Shown: piece by piece, positions 61,343 through 64,000 of the stretch | Numbering within the stretch: the stretch's first letter is position 1 | How the letters are laid out: each line of letters begins with the position of its first letter | Source: an uncultured bacterium | Lineage (GTDB): Bacteria > Verrucomicrobiota > Lentisphaeria > Victivallales > UBA1829 | Direction of reading: 5' to 3' | Length of the DNA stretch: 64,000 nucleotides | Assembly (NCBI GenBank): GCA_900549415.1 | Contig: URNX01000001.1 | Location: forward strand, 1 to 64,000 | Program-made: the position numbers and the translations under genes | Notes under the pieces: model-generated | Told to the model about the DNA's origin: nothing | Database searches by the model: none | What the model saw: only the letters and a program-made list of their open reading frames with translations

Positions 61343-62125
61343 TCAAAAATTTTCAATATTCAGTTCAGAAGTTGAATAGAGAGCGGCTTTCCCGGCAAGG
61401 ATGACGCGGTTTCCGCACAGATCGCAGCGAAGCTCGCCGCCGCGCGCGGACGCCTGCCATGCTTGGAGACGGCTTTTTCCGAAGCGCTCCGCCCAATACG
61501 GGACGAGCAGACAGTGCGCGGCGCCGGTGACAGGGTCTTCGTTCACTTTCAGTTTCGGGGCAAAATACCGCGAAACACAGTCAAACTCCCTACCCGGAGC
61601 GGAGACCGCAACGCCAAGACCGTCGAGCTGTTTCATAAGCACAAAATCGGGCGTCATTTTCCGGATAATCTCTTCATTCTCATAAACAAGCAGCAGATCT
61701 TCATCAAGAAGCGCCTCCCGCGGAGCGGTTCCCATGACCTTCGTCATCAGCTCCGTCACGGGAATTTTACGACCATGAAAAGCGGGGAAATCCATCACCA
61801 GAAACTCTCCCTCCCGGCACACGCGAAGCTCTCCGCTCAAAGTACGGAAAACCAGCCCCTCCGCGCCGGGTTCATAGAACCGGAACAGAACAAACGAGGT
61901 TGCAAGCGTTGCGTGTCCGCAGAGCGGAACCTCGCCGCCGGGCGTAAACCAGCGCAAATCATAACAGCTCCCGTTCCGGACGGCAAATGCTGTTTCGGAA
62001 AGATTGTTCTCGATTGCAATATTCTGCATCAGCTCATCGGAGAGCGGCTGTTCCAGAATGCAGACGGCGGCGGGATTGCCGTGAAAGATACGGTCGGAGA
62101 ACGCATCGACAATGAATTGTTTCAT
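61343..62125 (-). CDS. PhzF family isomerase-like protein
   Basis: A 260-aa protein of the PhzF/YddE family. FHGNPAAVC (residues ~14-22), catalytic Glu 44 in NNLSETAF, GGEVPLCGHATLA near 75 and VNEDPVTGAAHCLL near 205 are conserved. The fold is that of diaminopimelate epimerase. The physiological role is unknown outside phenazine producers. It lies just downstream of the hibernation-factor terminator, whose second arm contains its GGAGG site. Confidence 0.92.
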   Translation of the reverse strand: MKQFIVDAFSDRIFHGNPAAVCILEQPLSDELMQNIAIENNLSETAFAVRNGSCYDLRWFTPGGEVPLCGHATLATSFVLFRFYEPGAEGLVFRTLSGELRVCREGEFLVMDFPAFHGRKIPVTELMTKVMGTAPREALLDEDLLLVYENEEIIRKMTPDFVLMKQLDGLGVAVSAPGREFDCVSRYFAPKLKVNEDPVTGAAHCLLVPYWAERFGKSRLQAWQASARGGELRCDLCGNRVILAGKAALYSTSELNIENF

Positions 62126-62127
62126 AT

Positions 62128-62161
62128 AAAAAAGGAGCCTCCCGCTTTTTGAGCGGGAGGC
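62128..62161 (-). terminator. Terminator of the hibernation-factor gene
   Basis: On the minus strand GCCTCCCGCT pairs with AGCGGGAGGC (10 bp perfect, 5-nt loop) followed by a T-rich run. The 3' arm contains GGGAGG, the likely ribosome binding site of the PhzF gene, so read-through and translation may be linked. Confidence 0.88.
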
Positions 62162-62178
62162 GGTTGAGGGGTTCGAAA

Positions 62179-62514
62179 TTATTCCGCAGCCGGGGCATCT
62201 TCCTTGATGGAATCACGATCGCGATGATCCTGCTTCTTCTCAAGGTATTTGCGAGCCTGAACTCCCGCTTTGTCGAGAGCATCGACAATCGATTTGTTCA
62301 TGTCGCCGACTGTTTCCGCGGAGGCGCTGACAAGATTGTTCTTGATCGCCACTACAACGTCCGCTTTATGTACGTTCTTCTGAATATCGAGAACAACCCG
62401 GACGCTGGAGATCTTCAACGTCAGATCGTCGAGGGCCGCGTGAGCGGCATTCTCCGCCTGAACCTTGAGTGCTTCGCTTAAATCGAAGTGACGTGCGCTG
62501 ACAATGATATCCAT
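62179..62514 (-). CDS. hpf: Ribosome hibernation promoting factor (HPF/RaiA)
   Basis: A 111-aa short HPF/YfiA-type protein. The start MDIIVSARHFDLSEALK and a later ADVVVAIKNNLVSASAET match the beta-alpha-beta fold that binds the 30S decoding site and silences or dimerises ribosomes. The tail is acidic and basic (KKQDHRDRDSIKEDAPAAE) and there is no long C-terminal dimerisation domain. Its promoter is divergent from rpsD. Confidence 0.93.
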   Translation of the reverse strand: MDIIVSARHFDLSEALKVQAENAAHAALDDLTLKISSVRVVLDIQKNVHKADVVVAIKNNLVSASAETVGDMNKSIVDALDKAGVQARKYLEKKQDHRDRDSIKEDAPAAE

Positions 62515-62610
62515 AATGTCATCTCCTTACGTTTGAACGGTTGGTGTTCGGGGCCGCCCGTTCCGTTTTATTTCGACCGACGGAAAACCGCCGGTTTCCT
62601 CACTGCCCTA

Positions 62611-62638
62611 AGTATAGACCGTTTTGTGCGCGTTTCAA
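62611..62638 (-). promoter_or_regulatory. hpf promoter
   Basis: TTGAAA (62633-62638), a 16-bp spacer and TATACT (62611-62616) on the minus strand, with a leader of about 90 nt. Confidence 0.72.
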
Positions 62639-62693
62639 GTCGGAATTGAATATTTTTCCGAAAATATTTTTTTCACATTTCTTTGCGACGGAC

Positions 62694-62721
62694 TTGAAAT
62701 TTTGCAGAAGCGGAGTATATT
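62694..62721 (+). promoter_or_regulatory. rpsD promoter
   Basis: TTGAAA (62694-62699), a 16-bp spacer and TATATT (62716-62721), with a leader of about 95 nt before the ATG at 62824. Confidence 0.72.
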
Positions 62722-62823
62722 GAGTAATTCTCATGGTTATGAGAAGCGCTCTGTCCGCCCCTGTATTGCTTGACGCGGACTTTGCGAACATAAGAAAGAA
62801 CCTTATTCAAGAAAGGAAACGGG

Positions 62824-63426
62824 ATGAAACAAGCTCAAGCCAAACACAAACTGTGCAGACGTCTCGGCTACTGCATTTGGAACATGCCCAAGTGCCCCAG
62901 CGTCAAGAGACCGTATGCGGCCGGACTTCAGGGAAAGAACAGAAAGAAATCCAAACTTTCCACCTACGGCGTCATGATGCAGGAAAAGCAGAAGCTCAAA
63001 GCGCATTATGCTCTCACTGAAAGCCAGCTCCGCAACCTCTTCATCGTTGCAAAACGCAAAGAGGGCAGAACCAACGAAATCCTCATGCAGCACATCGAAA
63101 TGAGACTCGACGCCACCGTCTATCATTCCGGTATCGCTCCGACGATCTTCGCGGCCAAGCAGTTTGTCGCTCACAGACACATCCTCGTTGACGGCAAAAT
63201 TGTCGACCGTCCTTCCTTCCGCCTCAAACCGGGTCAGGTCGTTTCCATCAACGCCGAAAAGTCCCCGAAAGTCGCGGAAATCGCGCGTGACGTCAACTCC
63301 ACGATCCCGCCGTATTACGAGACCAACAAGGAAGAGCTCAAGGTCACCGTTCTCCGTGAACCGATGATCGAAGAGATCCCCGTTCAGGTCGAAGCAATGC
63401 GCGTCGTTGAGTACTACGCCCGTTAA
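62824..63426 (+). CDS. rpsD: 30S ribosomal protein S4
   Basis: A 200-aa S4 protein. The S4 RNA-binding domain is seen around MRLDATVYHSGIAPTIFAAK and QFVAHRHILVDGKIVDRPSF, and the N-terminal part has KLCRRLG and a KRPYAAGLQG block. Only three Cys (11, 17, 24) are present, fewer than in zinc-binding S4. The gene is alone, not in the rpsM-rpsK-rpoA cluster, with its own promoter and terminator. AAGAAAGGAAACGGG supplies the ribosome binding site. Confidence 0.95.
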   Translation: MKQAQAKHKLCRRLGYCIWNMPKCPSVKRPYAAGLQGKNRKKSKLSTYGVMMQEKQKLKAHYALTESQLRNLFIVAKRKEGRTNEILMQHIEMRLDATVYHSGIAPTIFAAKQFVAHRHILVDGKIVDRPSFRLKPGQVVSINAEKSPKVAEIARDVNSTIPPYYETNKEELKVTVLREPMIEEIPVQVEAMRVVEYYAR

Positions 63427-63449
63427 TCGACTTCAAGTCGTTTCGACAG

Positions 63450-63487
63450 AAGAACCGTTTCCCCAAAAGGAAGCGGTTCTTTTTTTG
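63450..63487 (+). terminator. Intrinsic terminator of rpsD
   Basis: A 13-bp stem (AAGAACCGTTTCC with GGAAGCGGTTCTT, one T-G pair), a 6-nt loop and a T7 run. Confidence 0.93.
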
Positions 63488-63617
63488 TGTTTTTTTATTT
63501 TTTCCGTTTACTTTTCCCGTCTGTCTGCTATTCTCAAAAATGCATAAAATTTGAACAGCGGCAATCACCAATTGACCAGTGAGCAAAATTTTCACAGGAA
63601 CTCACCGTTCAAAAAAG

Positions 63618-63634
63618 TTGGCATGCCTTCTGCT
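63618..63634 (+). promoter_or_regulatory. Sigma-54-type promoter
   Basis: TTGGCATGCCTTCTGCT has GG (63620-63621) and GC (63632-63633) exactly 10 bp apart, as in the -24/-12 elements of sigma-54 promoters (TTGGCAyr-N4-TTGCw). The start would be near 63645, 25 nt before the ATG at 63670. Upstream are TCAC/GTGA inverted repeats that might bind an activator. Confidence 0.6.
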
Positions 63635-63669
63635 AAAAGCAAAGCATTCACTAAATACGGAGATATCAA

Positions 63670-64000
63670 ATGGCACAGTACAAAGAGAAACCGACCCGCT
63701 GGTGCGAAACCAAAGCATTAACATTCTTTATCAATTTCATTAAGAATCATAATGGCTCAGTCAACGACAATGACACCTTTCAGCTGGTCGCCGACTTGCT
63801 CCCTTCTGAACGATGGTACGCTCTTATCACCAAAACATTCCCTTCAAAAAACCTCCAGAAAATGATAAACGCTCACGGAAGAAACAGGCTGGACTTTAAC
63901 GATGATCCGCAGGAAGTTCTCAGAACAATCTGGAACTTTGAATTTGCACGTCCGAAACTGCGCAATCTCCTTGTTCAAATCTCAACCGAAGCGCTTCGGA
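63670..64000 (+). CDS. Hypothetical protein, 5' part only
   Basis: An open frame from ATG 63670 (GGAG 8 nt upstream) that runs past the window end, at least 110 residues. The start is MAQYKEKPTRWCETKAL. It is rich in Asn, Phe and Arg with the segments WNFEFARPKLRNLL and LPSERWYALITK. I do not recognise it. It is preceded by a sigma-54-type promoter. Confidence 0.6.
   Translation, partial: MAQYKEKPTRWCETKALTFFINFIKNHNGSVNDNDTFQLVADLLPSERWYALITKTFPSKNLQKMINAHGRNRLDFNDDPQEVLRTIWNFEFARPKLRNLLVQISTEALR

Overview
The window is a gene-dense bacterial chromosome segment of about 55% GC with no rRNA, prophage, insertion sequence or CRISPR array. The mixture of genes suggests a Gram-negative bacterium of the PVC group, most likely Lentisphaerota (Victivallis-like). 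It carries outer-membrane assembly genes (BamD-, BamE- and LptE-like), a meso-DAP type peptidoglycan pathway, ECF sigma factors paired with a Ser/Thr kinase or an anti-sigma factor, and a sialate O-acetylesterase, a GHL10 hydrolase and other sugar genes. The taxonomic call is inference; no marker was searched.

Layout. 0.3-9.3 kb: DUF1846 protein, tRNA-His, an unassigned toroid-like protein, and a minus-strand operon for a secretin plus MacAB-like export system. 9.5-16.3 kb: an EF-G-like GTPase, a small HTH protein, a family A DNA polymerase without the 5'-nuclease domain, and ligA. 16.4-19.6 kb: a decayed RND efflux locus (adaptor and pump fused by a deletion, plus a 38-bp direct repeat and a 7-bp duplication), a CBM48 mini-protein and a MarR regulator flanked by two copies of a 21-bp operator. 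19.9-28.1 kb: LRR protein, TMEM43-like protein, ArnT-like glycosyltransferase, mraY, maf, a BamE-like lipoprotein, a structured ncRNA and a GT4 glycosyltransferase. 28.2-33.2 kb: an envelope operon (TPR/BamD-like, LptE-like, lipoprotein, murF, murE). 33.3-38.5 kb: PP2C phosphatase, repeat protein, GHL10 hydrolase, mntP with a yybP-ykoY (Mn2+) riboswitch, and an esterase. 38.6-48.6 kb: potABCD, a Gfo/Idh/MocA oxidoreductase behind a LacI-type operator, a sialate O-acetylesterase, a HAD phosphatase and a MATE transporter. 48.7-50.8 kb: ECF sigma factor and Ser/Thr kinase. 50.8-52.0 kb: a gene-free stretch with the second ncRNA copy and two related hairpins. 52.0-58.8 kb: an eight-gene cluster of secreted and membrane proteins, three sharing a domain, ending in an HELGH metallopeptidase. 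58.9-61.3 kb: ECF sigma, anti-sigma, a secreted helical protein and a BtuF-like protein. 61.3-64 kb: PhzF, a ribosome hibernation factor, rpsD, and a partial gene behind a sigma-54-type promoter.

The most interesting signals are: (i) two paralogous promoter-ncRNA-terminator units about 24.6 kb apart, with the same rod fold kept despite sequence change and a closing helix that competes with the terminator; (ii) the envelope cluster at 52-58.8 kb with three paralogous domains; (iii) the MarR operator pair beside a decayed RND operon; (iv) promoters that place the start site almost on the ATG of at least two genes (leaderless mRNAs); and (v) a secretin encoded with a MacAB-type transporter.
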